Of a stretch of DNA of 57,898 nt, positions 35,489 through 44,771 are shown in pieces. Both the position numbers and the translations under genes were made by a program. Position 1 is the first letter of the stretch, and each line of letters opens with the position of its first letter. Source of the DNA: Cyanobacteria bacterium REEB67 (GTDB lineage Bacteria; Cyanobacteriota; Vampirovibrionia; Obscuribacterales; Obscuribacteraceae); assembly GCA_018971775.1 (NCBI GenBank), contig JAGXAB010000035.1, positions 1 to 57,898 of the forward strand, in the 5' to 3' direction. The notes under the pieces are model-generated. The model saw nothing but the letters and a program-made list of their open reading frames with translations. It did no database searches and was not told the DNA's origin.

Positions 35489-37417
35489 ATGAACGATGTC
35501 GACAACGAGAATAAAAATACGAGGCGCTACGTTGAAAGTGTAGTCGGCAATTTCTCTGCGAGACATTTCATGCGCGCCAATCGAAACGGCCTATTGCTGC
35601 TTGCCGCTCTCATGCCCTGCATGGTCTCTGTGGTCGGCTGGATTTTTGTCCTCGACGCCATGAAAATCGGGCTGAACGGGCAGCACATGGATTTCCCGAC
35701 GGCGCTCTGGTTGGGCATGACCATCCTTTTTGCCGCTCCAATCGTGCTTGATTGGCCGGCGAAATTTACGCAAAAGATGGGAGTCGGTGGCCTTTTCGTA
35801 TCGGCAATTTTTGGTCTGGCCACCCTTATCCAATCGGCACTGGGCGCCGACTTCATCCCAAACATCGCCGTCAAAGCGCCTTTTGGCGCTGACAGCATCT
35901 TGCATTTTTTGATTGTGCCGATCGACATCTCCTTTTGCCTGCTGGCAACAAGTGCTGCCGGGCTAGCTCTTTTCTTCAGCGGGCAACGCCGGCCACTCGT
36001 CTTTCAATCAATCAGCCTGCTCATCGCCTTGCCGGCCAGCTTTCTGGTGGTGGCGGATTTGTTCGGCGCCGCCGACAAAATCGACGTCATATGCGCCTAT
36101 CAAAACTGCGTCCGACTCGAATACTTAAATTACGTCTGCTTGCTTCTGCTCAATCTGGCGATTTTGTTCGCCCGGCCGGCGATCGGCATCACCAGCTTCC
36201 TGGGTAACGACACCGCGGGCAACAGACAGATCAAAACATCCCTGGCTGGTATTCTTCTGATGATACCGATCCTCTGGATATTTTTCACGGCCGCACGTCA
36301 CGGTGTAATCAACGAGCCGGCGATGATTGTCCTCAGTCTGATTTCAGCCTTCATCACTATTTTTGCCCTGATTGCCTACAATGCGCGCAGTCTCGATAAA
36401 ATCGACCGCGAGAAACAAGCTACGGAGCAGAGTTTGAATGAACTAAATGCGCAACCCAAGCTCAACGTCAGCTATCGCATGCTTTGCCTGGAATGCTTCA
36501 AGGAATATCCCGGCGACACGACTATTTGCCCGGACGATTCATCGTCACTATCAAGGCTGATGGATAACCTGGCACCAGGGACGGTGCTAGGAGAAAAATA
36601 CGAGATCCTGGATGTAATTGGATTTGGCGGTATGAGCACAGTCTACAAGGCCAAACACCTATATCTCGAGACAGTAGTAGCGGTCAAAGTGCTGAACCAT
36701 CAACTGGCTTCGGACACCAATGCCGTCAGACGCTTCCAGGTCGAAGCCAGGGCGGCGCACGGGATGAATCATCCAAATGTAATGGCGGTGACCGACTTTG
36801 GCATATCACAGACAGGCCAGGCCTACATCGTTATGGATTATCTGGAAGGGCGCAGTCTGGCCGACCTGATTCAGGTTCTAAAAACGATACCGCTCGACCG
36901 CGCCCTGAGACTCTTCATCGATATCTGTCGAGGGCTCGACCATGCCCATCGCTGTGGCGTCATCCACCGGGACATAAAACCGAGTAATATCATGCTGATC
37001 ACCGACGCCGAGGGTCGAGAATCGGCCAAAATAGTCGATTTTGGCCTGGCCAAAGTCTTCGACGAAAAGAGTCCAAAGCTCACTCAAACTGGTGAAGTGT
37101 ACGGCAGTCCGCTCTATATGAGCCCAGAGCAGTGCCGGGGCGTGGCGGTCGACCATAAGACCGACATCTACAGCCTGGGCGTGCTCATGTATGAAACTCT
37201 CGCCGGCGTGGCTCCGATTACCGGTACTAACGCCTACGACACTTTTACGGCAAAAATGGCCCTGAAGCCGCAACCGTTTGCACCATCACTGACGGTACCA
37301 CAAGACATCGAGTGGTTGATTCGCGAATGCCTGAGTGTCGAAACCAAACTGCGCCCGGCAAGCACTGATGCCATAGCCAGACGGATCAAGCGGACTATGG
37401 ACGCAGTCAAAGCCTGA
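35489..37417 (+). CDS. Membrane Ser/Thr protein kinase with Cys-containing linker
   Basis: 642 residues. The N-terminal half has about eight membrane helices (residues 35-300). A linker with a rudimentary zinc-ribbon-like Cys set follows (C333 and C336 in MLCLECFKEYPGDTTICPDD, and C347). The cytosolic Hanks-type kinase occupies about 365-640: glycine loop IGFGGMSTVYKAKH, Lys400 in VAVK, catalytic HRDIKPSNIM (Asp495), DFGLAK (Asp517) and the SPLYMSPEQCRG P+1 region. All catalytic residues are present. Unlike most bacterial PknB proteins, the membrane part precedes the kinase and has many helices. Cotranscribed with the secreted TPR gene. Confidence 0.92.
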   Translation: MNDVDNENKNTRRYVESVVGNFSARHFMRANRNGLLLLAALMPCMVSVVGWIFVLDAMKIGLNGQHMDFPTALWLGMTILFAAPIVLDWPAKFTQKMGVGGLFVSAIFGLATLIQSALGADFIPNIAVKAPFGADSILHFLIVPIDISFCLLATSAAGLALFFSGQRRPLVFQSISLLIALPASFLVVADLFGAADKIDVICAYQNCVRLEYLNYVCLLLLNLAILFARPAIGITSFLGNDTAGNRQIKTSLAGILLMIPILWIFFTAARHGVINEPAMIVLSLISAFITIFALIAYNARSLDKIDREKQATEQSLNELNAQPKLNVSYRMLCLECFKEYPGDTTICPDDSSSLSRLMDNLAPGTVLGEKYEILDVIGFGGMSTVYKAKHLYLETVVAVKVLNHQLASDTNAVRRFQVEARAAHGMNHPNVMAVTDFGISQTGQAYIVMDYLEGRSLADLIQVLKTIPLDRALRLFIDICRGLDHAHRCGVIHRDIKPSNIMLITDAEGRESAKIVDFGLAKVFDEKSPKLTQTGEVYGSPLYMSPEQCRGVAVDHKTDIYSLGVLMYETLAGVAPITGTNAYDTFTAKMALKPQPFAPSLTVPQDIEWLIRECLSVETKLRPASTDAIARRIKRTMDAVKA

Positions 37418-37439
37418 GCAATTTTATTTATGGCCAGCT

Positions 37440-37740
37440 TTATTTATGAGCAGCTTCATTTAGACGAATAGAATCGATAGATAGCGCTGTATTTCTGGCG
37501 TCGAATTTGCCCGGCATGATCTGCGTCTGCAGGCTCAACTGGAGGTAAACCGCCAACGGTATTAATGCGCTGGATGCTCTTGATTTTACCCAGGGTCGGC
37601 CCGACCGCCCTGTCAGCGCTGAGCAAAATCGACTCAAAATTTGTTTTCAAAACGCGTCCTCTTGGAGGCCAGTGATATTGATTTTGAGTCATCGACCGGG
37701 CAATTTGTTCCGATGCGAACGGAGCATTGATCTGCGACAA
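37440..37740 (-). pseudogene. Possible frameshifted short gene downstream of the 37753 gene
   Basis: Two minus-strand frames each look protein-like over one half only. The first, from TTG 37740, runs through ILLSADRAVGPTLGKIKSIQ and RINTVGG. The second covers VYLQLSLQTQIMPGKFDARN and TALSIDSIRLNEAAHK and ends at 37440. A single-base change near 37549-37554 would join them. Either a decayed gene, a sequencing indel, or chance. Otherwise the 335-nt gap holds nothing recognised except a short direct repeat of TTTATTTATG around 37424-37450. Confidence 0.3.
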
Positions 37741-37752
37741 GCCACGTTACGT

Positions 37753-39051
37753 TTACAACTTGTGGATGCGGCGCTCCATTGAAACGGCGCGGGTGAGAAG
37801 CTTTGGTGCGCCCATCTGATCGAATACCTTGACAGAGCTGTCGGTTTTTACCAGACCGTCTTGCACAAGGCTGTATGAGTTGAGCTCCTCATCCTGATAG
37901 GCCTGAATCACTTTATTAGTGGCCTTGTCGACTACTGTATGCGAGGCGGTGACCTTGACCAGCGCGCTCGTTTTTCCGGTCAGGATCAATTCGTAGTTAT
38001 TCACCTGGTGACGATCGACGGCAAAGCCACGATCGACCGAACCGCGGTTGTGCAGCGGCACGACCATCCAGACCTTGCCGGATTTGTCCTTGTATGTGCC
38101 GAAGACATCGTCGACGGCAGCCTTTTGCTTGCCGACGGCCTTGAGGGCTTTGCCGCTCGGCAGCTCGATGCGGCTCGATTCATTTGTTTCGGAGCGCACC
38201 CATTCACCGGCCAGCCAGAAAGGCACTTCGATTTTCACTTGCTCGCCGCCAGCCTGCAAACCAGCCTGGAGTGCGGCGCTGCGACCGCTGTGATTGAGAT
38301 CGAGACTGGCGATGGCGCGCAGATTTTTTTGATAGACCGACATGCTATCGAGGCGAGGCGTGGCTGAGTGCAACATGTCATTAATCCGGAAACCGCCGGC
38401 GGCGCGCCCTTGCAGTGGGCTGGCAGACAGCACCTGCCTTTGTGCTGCCATTGGACTGCCCGTCTGGCCGCTCGGTCCACTCGGATGATAGGCAGGAATG
38501 CGTGCAGCAGCTTGCTGCGCGGCCCGGGCCTGTTGCGCCTGGATTTGCGCCTGATACTGAGCAGCTATTGAAGCCGCTGTTTTAGCGGATTGGGCGGATT
38601 GCGCGGATTGAGCGGATTGAGCGGATTGAGCGGAATTTTTGCCATCATTTGTCGGCGTTCGCAGTGGCGGAGGACTGAGCAGACGCAATGTCTGCCGCAC
38701 CGGCTGCTGATTGCGCGATGGATTTGTACGGACGGGCGGCAGCGGCAGAGGATAGCGCGCACCGGATGTGGTGGCAGAAGCCGGAGCACTTTTCAGATTT
38801 ACCCGAGGAGCGGCAGTCACCCCCGAATTGTTGCCGCTATTGACGACGGCACCCACACGGTCTTCGGCCGGCAGAGGGTCTAATTTGTCGCTATGAGTGA
38901 CACCACCGGAAAGCACCATAGAAGTACCCGGGGCCGTGCCGACAGCAGCGCCGGGCGGGGCAGCATTATCCTGCGCGCTTGCGCACAAAAAGCCGAAGGC
39001 GATTGCCAGTGAGAGCGTGGAAGAAAGCGCCAGGGCCCGCTTAAGTACCAA
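37753..39051 (-). CDS. Secreted protein with low-complexity linker, unknown function
   Basis: 432 residues from TTG 39051, chosen because GTGAGG lies 9 nt upstream and a compact signal peptide follows (VLKRALALSSTLSLAIAFGF ... CASAQ). An ATG at 39084 is the alternative. Residues about 40-220 are Pro/Ala/Gln-rich and include a SAQ tripeptide run. The C-terminal ~200 residues look folded (VPFWLAGEWVRSETNESSRI; GKVWMVVPLHNRGSVDRGFA; LTRAVSMERRIHKL). It overlaps the mnmG 3' end by 11 nt, suggesting coupling. No family recognised. Confidence 0.7.
   Translation of the reverse strand: MVLKRALALSSTLSLAIAFGFLCASAQDNAAPPGAAVGTAPGTSMVLSGGVTHSDKLDPLPAEDRVGAVVNSGNNSGVTAAPRVNLKSAPASATTSGARYPLPLPPVRTNPSRNQQPVRQTLRLLSPPPLRTPTNDGKNSAQSAQSAQSAQSAQSAKTAASIAAQYQAQIQAQQARAAQQAAARIPAYHPSGPSGQTGSPMAAQRQVLSASPLQGRAAGGFRINDMLHSATPRLDSMSVYQKNLRAIASLDLNHSGRSAALQAGLQAGGEQVKIEVPFWLAGEWVRSETNESSRIELPSGKALKAVGKQKAAVDDVFGTYKDKSGKVWMVVPLHNRGSVDRGFAVDRHQVNNYELILTGKTSALVKVTASHTVVDKATNKVIQAYQDEELNSYSLVQDGLVKTDSSVKVFDQMGAPKLLTRAVSMERRIHKL
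38585..38634 (-). repeat. 9-bp tandem repeat, about 5.5 copies
   Basis: GCGGATTGA units (plus-strand reading), three identical and two with one change. On the minus strand they encode the SAQ run of the secreted protein. Confidence 0.92.
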
Positions 39052-40945
39052 CGCCGGCAGCCTCACGGTGGTTACGACCGGCATCGGCTCTACGCTTTTG
39101 CTCGAGCCAGACCATCAAAACCGAGATATCAGCAGGGCTGACTCCGCCGATACGAGCGGCCTGACCGAGAGTTTCGGGGCGCACTTTATTCAGTTTTTCC
39201 CGCGCTTCTTTGGCGAGGTGGCCGAGCTCGAGATAGTTGAAATCAACCGGCAATTTGACCAGATCATGTTTTTCAGTCGATGCAATCAAAGCTTTTTGAC
39301 GCTCGATATAGCCGACGTATTTGGTATCGGTTTCAACTTCCAGAGCATGCGGGAAGGCTGATTCAGTAGAAGCCGGTGCCATGGTTTCGATCAGTGAATA
39401 CGGCACTTTCGGACGGCGCAAAAGCTCTTCCAGGGTGGCCGATTGCTTCATGCATTCGCCGTAAGGAGCAAGCGCCGCTTCCCAATCCGGGCAGGGGTGG
39501 ATGCGCGTTTTGCTCAGGCGTTTTTTCTCGCCGATGATCGCCGCTTGTTTGTTTTCAAAGAGCTGCCAGCGGTGATCGTCAACGAGACCGATCTCACGAC
39601 CGAGCGGCGTCAGGCGCATATCGGCATTGTCCTGACGAAGCAGGAGGCGATATTCGGAGCGCGATGTCATCATGCGGTAAGGCTCGCCAATTTCTTTGGT
39701 GACCAGATCGTCGATGAGAGTGCCGGTATAACTCGATGAACGCGGCAATTCGAAAGGATCGCGACCAAGGGCATAGAGAGCGGCATTGATACCGGCGATG
39801 ATACCTTGAGCGGCAGCTTCTTCGTAGCCCGACGTGCCGAGAATCTGGCCGCCGGCAAAGAAACCGGGCAGATCTTTGGCCATCAGGGCGTGGGTAAATT
39901 GAATCGCCGGCAGGTAGTCGTATTCGACGGCATAGGCCGGGCGCACGACGACTGCGTTTTCCAGGCCGGGCAGAGAATGGACGATATCGTGCTGGACCGA
40001 GACCGGCAGACTGGTCGAGCAGCCCTGCAAGTAGACTTCATAAGTGGAGCGACCCTCGGGCTCGAGGAAGAGCGAGTGGCTTTCTTTGTCGGCGAAGCGC
40101 ACGATTTTGTCCTCGATAGACGGACAATAGCGCGGCCCGATGCCGTGGATCATGCCCGAATACATCGGCGATTGATGCAGATTGGCCCGGATCAAATCAT
40201 GGGTAGCTTCGGTGGTACGGGTCTGGTGGCAGGGTATCTGGGGCAGAACCGGACGTTTATCCAGAAAAGAGAAAAATTGCGGCGCGTCATCGCCGGGCAC
40301 TACGGGCAGCTGGCTGTAATCGATGGTGCGGCCATCGATACGCGGCGGTGTACCGGTCTTGAGGCGACCCATGTCAAAGCCGAGATCGCGCAGGAAGCCA
40401 GAAAGCCCTACAGCGGGGAATTCTCCAGCACGACCGGCGGGCATCGTTTCTTTGCCGATCCAGATCGTTCCTTCGAGAAAAGTACCGGCGGCCAGAACAA
40501 CGGCCTTACAACCGATACGATCGCCAAAGGCGAGCTCGACGCCTGCCACTTTTTGATCGGGCGTGAGGATGAGATTTTTTACCATGCCCTGACGCAGAGT
40601 CAAGTTGGGCAGAGACTCCATATAGTCTTTCATCCAGTTGGCGTATTCGCGCTTATCCGATTGAGCGCGCAGGGCTTGTACGGCCGGACCGCGACTGGAG
40701 TTGAGCATGCGAATCTGGAGATAAGTAGCGTCGGTAGCGATGCCCATGACGCCACCGAGGGCGTCGACTTCGCGGGCGAGATGGGTTTTACCGGGGCCGC
40801 CGACAGCCGGATTGCAAGGCATGGCACCGATAGTGTCCAGATTGACGGCCAGCATGAGAGTATTCAAACCCAGACGTGCACTGGCGTTAGCTGCTTCACA
40901 GCCGGCGTGTCCACCACCGATTACGATTACGTCAAAGTCCATCAA
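39041..40945 (-). CDS. mnmG: tRNA uridine-5-carboxymethylaminomethyl modification enzyme MnmG
   Basis: 634 residues, full length. The FAD-binding Rossmann motif is VIVIGGGHAGCEAANASARL, followed by the family blocks MPCNPAVGGPGKTHLAREVD, ALGGVMGIATD, GRLKTGTPPRIDGRTIDYSQ and PGFFAGGQILGTSGYEEAAA. The C-terminal helical domain binding MnmE is present (YVGYIERQ; PVDFNYLELGHLAKEAREKL). With MnmE it installs the cmnm5 group on U34 of tRNAs. The last ~15 residues (RRADAGRNHREAAGVGT) are unconserved and overlap the next gene. Confidence 0.97.
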   Translation of the reverse strand: MMDFDVIVIGGGHAGCEAANASARLGLNTLMLAVNLDTIGAMPCNPAVGGPGKTHLAREVDALGGVMGIATDATYLQIRMLNSSRGPAVQALRAQSDKREYANWMKDYMESLPNLTLRQGMVKNLILTPDQKVAGVELAFGDRIGCKAVVLAAGTFLEGTIWIGKETMPAGRAGEFPAVGLSGFLRDLGFDMGRLKTGTPPRIDGRTIDYSQLPVVPGDDAPQFFSFLDKRPVLPQIPCHQTRTTEATHDLIRANLHQSPMYSGMIHGIGPRYCPSIEDKIVRFADKESHSLFLEPEGRSTYEVYLQGCSTSLPVSVQHDIVHSLPGLENAVVVRPAYAVEYDYLPAIQFTHALMAKDLPGFFAGGQILGTSGYEEAAAQGIIAGINAALYALGRDPFELPRSSSYTGTLIDDLVTKEIGEPYRMMTSRSEYRLLLRQDNADMRLTPLGREIGLVDDHRWQLFENKQAAIIGEKKRLSKTRIHPCPDWEAALAPYGECMKQSATLEELLRRPKVPYSLIETMAPASTESAFPHALEVETDTKYVGYIERQKALIASTEKHDLVKLPVDFNYLELGHLAKEAREKLNKVRPETLGQAARIGGVSPADISVLMVWLEQKRRADAGRNHREAAGVGT

Positions 40946-41068
40946 GTGCCTGCTCGCGTGTCCTAAATATATCCAGAGGGCTCATAATAACAAATCCTCT
41001 TGAAAAATGGTCACGACTGGTTACAGGGGCGAGCAAACGCCGCCGTAGTTATCTATACTTTGTTACAT

Positions 41069-41824
41069 ATGATAGGCAGCCTCAGATTGACGAGAAACCA
41101 TTTCCATTTCCTTGCGCAGGCGACTCTCGGCCTGGCGGCAGTCGGTTTTGTCATTAGCGACGCACCGGCGCTGGCCGACCCGGCTGCCGCACCGATTGCT
41201 GCGGCAGCAGCGACGACGGGCACGGCCGAAGCCTCCAGCACAGCTCCGGCTGCCGGCGAGAAACCTGTCCTCGATCCGGGCAAATATTTCGGCAAGGCCA
41301 AAGCTGGCTACCAGGCCGCTAAGGAGGCCCCGGAGATTTGCGCCAAACTATTTTGCTATTGCGGCTGCGATCTCACCGATGATCATTCGAGCTTGCTCGA
41401 TTGTTTCACCTCCGACCATGGCGTCGACTGTTACATCTGCCAGGAAGAAGCTCTGGTCGCTCTGAAGATGAAGCAACAGGGCAAGAGCCTGGCCGAGATT
41501 CAGAAAGTCGTCGACCTTGCTTACACCAAAGAATATCCCTGGGACGAAAACAGCCCGGCATACAAAAAGTATCTAGCTGCCAAGCTATGGCAAGGCAGTG
41601 CCAGAGCCGAGCTTGACAAGACAAGATCTCAAGGTGACGCGAGCTCAGCAAAAGATTTAGTCAAGGGAAAACCAACTTCGAGCTCCGGCAAGACAAGTGG
41701 TGGCGCGACCGGCGCAAGCATGAATGCCAAGAGCAAAACATCAACGGCAGCTCCGTTGTCAGCAGCGGATGCCGCGAAGCGTGCGACCAAGGGTTCTTGC
41801 TGCGGCCACCATCCGAGCAAGTAA
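41069..41824 (+). CDS. Secreted Cys-rich protein with PCYCGC-type motif
   Basis: 251 residues if it starts at ATG 41069 (MIGSLRLTRNHFHFLAQATL); an upstream TTG at 41000 in frame is possible. The signal peptide ends near DAPALADPA. After an Ala/Thr-rich linker comes the PCYCGC-like domain: CAKLFCYCGCDLTDDHSSLL, DCFTSDHGVDCYICQEEALV, with seven Cys and several Asp/His. The C-terminus SCCGHHPSK looks like a second metal site. The family is extracytoplasmic and of unknown function; metal binding is a reasonable guess. A TATACT hexamer ends 9 nt before the ATG. Confidence 0.75.
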   Translation: MIGSLRLTRNHFHFLAQATLGLAAVGFVISDAPALADPAAAPIAAAAATTGTAEASSTAPAAGEKPVLDPGKYFGKAKAGYQAAKEAPEICAKLFCYCGCDLTDDHSSLLDCFTSDHGVDCYICQEEALVALKMKQQGKSLAEIQKVVDLAYTKEYPWDENSPAYKKYLAAKLWQGSARAELDKTRSQGDASSAKDLVKGKPTSSSGKTSGGATGASMNAKSKTSTAAPLSAADAAKRATKGSCCGHHPSK

Positions 41825-41837
41825 AACTAACTGCTTC

Positions 41838-41894
41838 GCCGTGCTCCTGACAGCTCCTCCGTTGATTAATCGAGCAGGCTGTCAAGCGCACGGC
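41838..41894. other. Long imperfect hairpin after the PCYCGC gene
   Basis: Outer stem GCCGTGC / GCACGGC, a symmetric 4x4 internal loop, then GACAGC / GCTGTC and a partly paired inner segment. No T run follows, so it is not a standard terminator. The rest of the gap to 42172 shows nothing I can name. Confidence 0.5.
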
Positions 41895-42172
41895 TTCCAA
41901 GAGGTCTCAGCTATTACAGATGTTTTTGCACCCTGAAACCAGCTTCCAAGCAGTGAAAGTATTTCATCTGCAGGTGCCGGCTCATGGGCTCCCGGTTCTG
42001 GAATTCGCAGTGCAGTTATTAGTACTGTTCTACCTCCGCTTCTTTAGTTCTTTTGAGATCTTTTCTAAAACTCCCCGTCACAAAATCACTCTTTCTCTTG
42101 CTACTCCCCAACTCTCCGCGCGCGGAACAGTTTGAGAGTAGCCTTACGCCACCACCTAGCGGGATTCACGTT

Positions 42173-43207
42173 ATGGTCAAAAAACGTATGAAAGCACCAC
42201 GCAAAACTCCAGCCTTCGCACAAGCAGGCAAAATTATTTTGTCAGCTCTATCAGCTCCGTCACCAGCGTCCCCACAGAGACCAGATTTGAAAATCGACTG
42301 GCTCGGCAAATTCAACCTCGTCGACAGCGTCCGCGGCAAAACAATTCCGTTGCGCATCACCTATCCAACCGAACCGGGACATTATCCCGTTGTAATCTTC
42401 TCGCATGGCGCGGGTAACTCCAAGGACGGCTACCGCTTCCTGGTCAGACACTGGGCACGAGCCGGATATATCTGCTTGCAACCAAGCCACGACGACAGCA
42501 TCGACTTACTCAGGCTCAAGCACAATGTCCCAGACTTGATGGCCCTGGCCATGCAAGCGACAGGCGACCCGGTCTTCTGGTTGAGCAGGGTGAAAGATAT
42601 CGAGCACATCATCGCCAGCTTTTCGACACTTGCCGCAAAGCTGCCCGCCGGCGTCACCATGGATGAAAAAACTGTGGCCATCGCCGGTCATTCATTTGGC
42701 TCTTTCACCACTCAGTGCCTGGCCGGCGTCACCCCTGACATTCCGCCAGGAGTCATTCCCGGACTGAGCGGTCCGACCAGCTTTGCCAATGCTGTGCCCC
42801 GAGCCTTCGTCATGTTCTCGCCCCAGGGCGTCCACACGCCCGGCCTCGGCTTCCCGAGTCATGCTGCCTGGGCAAACATGCACCGACCGGCAATAGTGAT
42901 TGGCGGCAGCCTGGACAACGGCCTACAGGGACAACCGGCGCGCTGGCGCACAGAGCCTTTCAAGTATTCGCCAGCCGGTGATAAGTATCTGCTCTTCGTA
43001 AACGGCGCCGACCATATGACCTGTGCCGGCAAGCCCCTTACAGCTGCCGCATCGGCCAACGGTCATGATCTTTTCGCCTACATGGCTCTTGCTACAAGAA
43101 GCTTCCTCGACGCTTATCTAAAAGGCGACAGCGCCGCCAAACAGACCTTGATCGACCACGACCTCGACAAACAGTCGGGTGGAGTGGCCGAACAGGATCA
43201 TCGCTAG
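42173..43207 (+). CDS. Alpha/beta hydrolase (PAF-acetylhydrolase/chlorophyllase-like)
   Basis: 344 residues from ATG 42173; the frame is open upstream to TTG 42053 with no clear support, and ATG 42188 is also possible. The hydrolase core shows YPVVIFSHGAGNSKDGYRFL (oxyanion-hole region), ARAGYICLQPSHDDSIDLLR, the nucleophile elbow GHSFGS (VAIAGHSFGSFTTQCLAGVT), RPAIVIGGSLDNGL (acid region) and the catalytic His in NGADHMTCAG. It probably hydrolyses esters. An N-terminal basic segment replaces a signal peptide, so location is unsure. Confidence 0.82.
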   Translation: MVKKRMKAPRKTPAFAQAGKIILSALSAPSPASPQRPDLKIDWLGKFNLVDSVRGKTIPLRITYPTEPGHYPVVIFSHGAGNSKDGYRFLVRHWARAGYICLQPSHDDSIDLLRLKHNVPDLMALAMQATGDPVFWLSRVKDIEHIIASFSTLAAKLPAGVTMDEKTVAIAGHSFGSFTTQCLAGVTPDIPPGVIPGLSGPTSFANAVPRAFVMFSPQGVHTPGLGFPSHAAWANMHRPAIVIGGSLDNGLQGQPARWRTEPFKYSPAGDKYLLFVNGADHMTCAGKPLTAAASANGHDLFAYMALATRSFLDAYLKGDSAAKQTLIDHDLDKQSGGVAEQDHR

Positions 43208-43347
43208 GCTTGCTCTGCTCGCCAGCTCCAAGTTCTTATGCGCGCCCGGACCGTCGATCCGCGCCCTGCTCTTACTCGCCCGGCGGACCAATCACACTGG
43301 CCCAGCGGGCCTTGCTTTGCGTCGCCCTGACCTTTCAAGGACAACAA

Positions 43348-44571
43348 ATGAAAAACAATCGCAACCCTAAACCGGCTGCGCCATCCGCTTTCGACGAGAA
43401 AGCGGTGGCACGGCAGCTCCGCAACAACTGGTTCAAAACCGCCCTCGGTATCGGCCTGCTCAGCGCTCTTACCGGCGGTGTGCTCTACGCATTTGGCCTC
43501 CACTACAGCTGGATCGGCGTCATCCTCGGCCTCTTCGGCGTCGTACTGCCGATCTTCAGCTGGTACAACAGTGCCGCGCTCGTCAAAAAGCTGATGCGCT
43601 GCGAACGGCCCAATCCCAACAACGAAAACCACATGCGCCTGGTGCGACTGGTCGACGAACTCTATCCGCTCACCGGTCTGAAGAAAAAGCCCGAAGTGAT
43701 GGTCTCGCCAATCGCGCTGCCCAACGCCTTCGCTACCGGCCGCAATCCTTCCCAGGCTTTCATCGCAGCCACCCAGGGGCTTTTCTCCTGCGACTTGAGC
43801 GACGCTGAAATCAAGGCCGTCCTCGCCCACGAGCTCGCCCACGTGAAGAGCCACGACGTCGCTATCACCTCGCTCACCTCGGTGCTCAGCTCGCTCTTCG
43901 CCATCGTGCTCTCGACCGGCTTTCCGCGCTTCTTCCACTCGGCCTTCATCGGCCAGGACAAAGACCTGCTCGATAAGCTCTCGAACAAGGTGAAGAACAA
44001 CAAGAAAGGCTTCGCCGCTCCGGCTGTCGGTCTTGCCGGCTTCATCATCACCCTGCTGCTTTTCTGGCTAGTGAGCTTCTGTGCCAAGTTCGTCACGCTG
44101 TTCGTCAGCCGCAGCCGCGAAAGCGCCGCCGACGTGCTGGCCACACAGTGGACCGGCGACCCATGCGCGCTCTCCACGGCCTTGCAGAAAATCGTCGCCT
44201 GGACGCGTCGTCACGAAGCGGCACTGCGCCTGCGTATGATTCTCGACGGCATGAGCCCGCTCCTCTTCATCAGCCTCGACGAATGCAAGCATGAGCTGCA
44301 CTCGCACGAAGCTCATGACGGCAAGAGCAAGCCGACCGCCCGCGCTCGTTTGCGCAAATGGTGGGAAGAAATCGGCGCCAACCATCCGCCCATGGATCAG
44401 CGCCTGGCCATGCTCAACGTGCTGGCCGGTCAGACCTGCCCGCTCCTGAGCGAGGTGCGCCGCAAGAAAGAAGAAGACTTCGACGCCCTGATCAAGCGCA
44501 AATACGGCAAATTGCGCGGCGGTCGTCGGCCCTGGCCGATCGACGACGATCGCGAAGACACTGACATCTAG
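43348..44571 (+). CDS. M48 family membrane metalloprotease (HtpX-like)
   Basis: 407 residues from ATG 43348, with AAGGA upstream; the frame is open to 43210 but lacks support there. Two N-terminal membrane helices (TALGIGLLSALTGGVLYAFG; WIGVILGLFGVVLPIFSWY) precede the zinc site HELAH (161-165) in KAVLAHELAHVKSHDVAITS. Two more hydrophobic segments and the third ligand Glu in SRSRESAADVLAT follow. The C-terminal NHPPMDQRLAMLN is typical of the family. By analogy it degrades damaged membrane proteins. Codon choice is unusually GC-rich here (many ctc, gcc, cgc). Two strong terminators follow. Confidence 0.92.
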   Translation: MKNNRNPKPAAPSAFDEKAVARQLRNNWFKTALGIGLLSALTGGVLYAFGLHYSWIGVILGLFGVVLPIFSWYNSAALVKKLMRCERPNPNNENHMRLVRLVDELYPLTGLKKKPEVMVSPIALPNAFATGRNPSQAFIAATQGLFSCDLSDAEIKAVLAHELAHVKSHDVAITSLTSVLSSLFAIVLSTGFPRFFHSAFIGQDKDLLDKLSNKVKNNKKGFAAPAVGLAGFIITLLLFWLVSFCAKFVTLFVSRSRESAADVLATQWTGDPCALSTALQKIVAWTRRHEAALRLRMILDGMSPLLFISLDECKHELHSHEAHDGKSKPTARARLRKWWEEIGANHPPMDQRLAMLNVLAGQTCPLLSEVRRKKEEDFDALIKRKYGKLRGGRRPWPIDDDREDTDI

Positions 44572-44597
44572 TCCCCAGCAAAAGCAATTTTTAAGCC

Positions 44598-44635
44598 CCC
44601 AGAGTGAGGCCATATCTCACTCTGGGTATCTTTTT
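44598..44635 (+). terminator. Rho-independent terminator 1 after the M48 gene
   Basis: An 11-bp perfect stem CCCAGAGTGAG / CTCACTCTGGG with a 7-nt loop, followed by TATCTTTTT. Confidence 0.9.
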
Positions 44636-44637
44636 CC

Positions 44638-44666
44638 GAGGGGGCTAAGGCCCCCTCTTTTTTTTT
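44638..44666 (+). terminator. Rho-independent terminator 2 after the M48 gene
   Basis: GAGGGGGC-TAAG-GCCCCCTC followed by nine T. Directly behind the first terminator, it insulates the repeat array downstream from M48 transcription. Confidence 0.95.
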
Positions 44667-44771
44667 CGATGCAAGCCCTTTTCCACGATAATTTCTTGGC
44701 TTTCTACTATTACTCGCTATAGTTGAAATTGTAAACGCCACAGGCGGCCCCGGCCCCCGCAGGCGCTGGTG

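Noticed and set aside
39806..40966. 386-codon open frame opposite mnmG
   Set aside because: Antisense shadow of a fully conserved mnmG. Other long antisense frames (8318-9154, 9412-10128, 18425-19315, 49140-49991) were dropped for the same reason.
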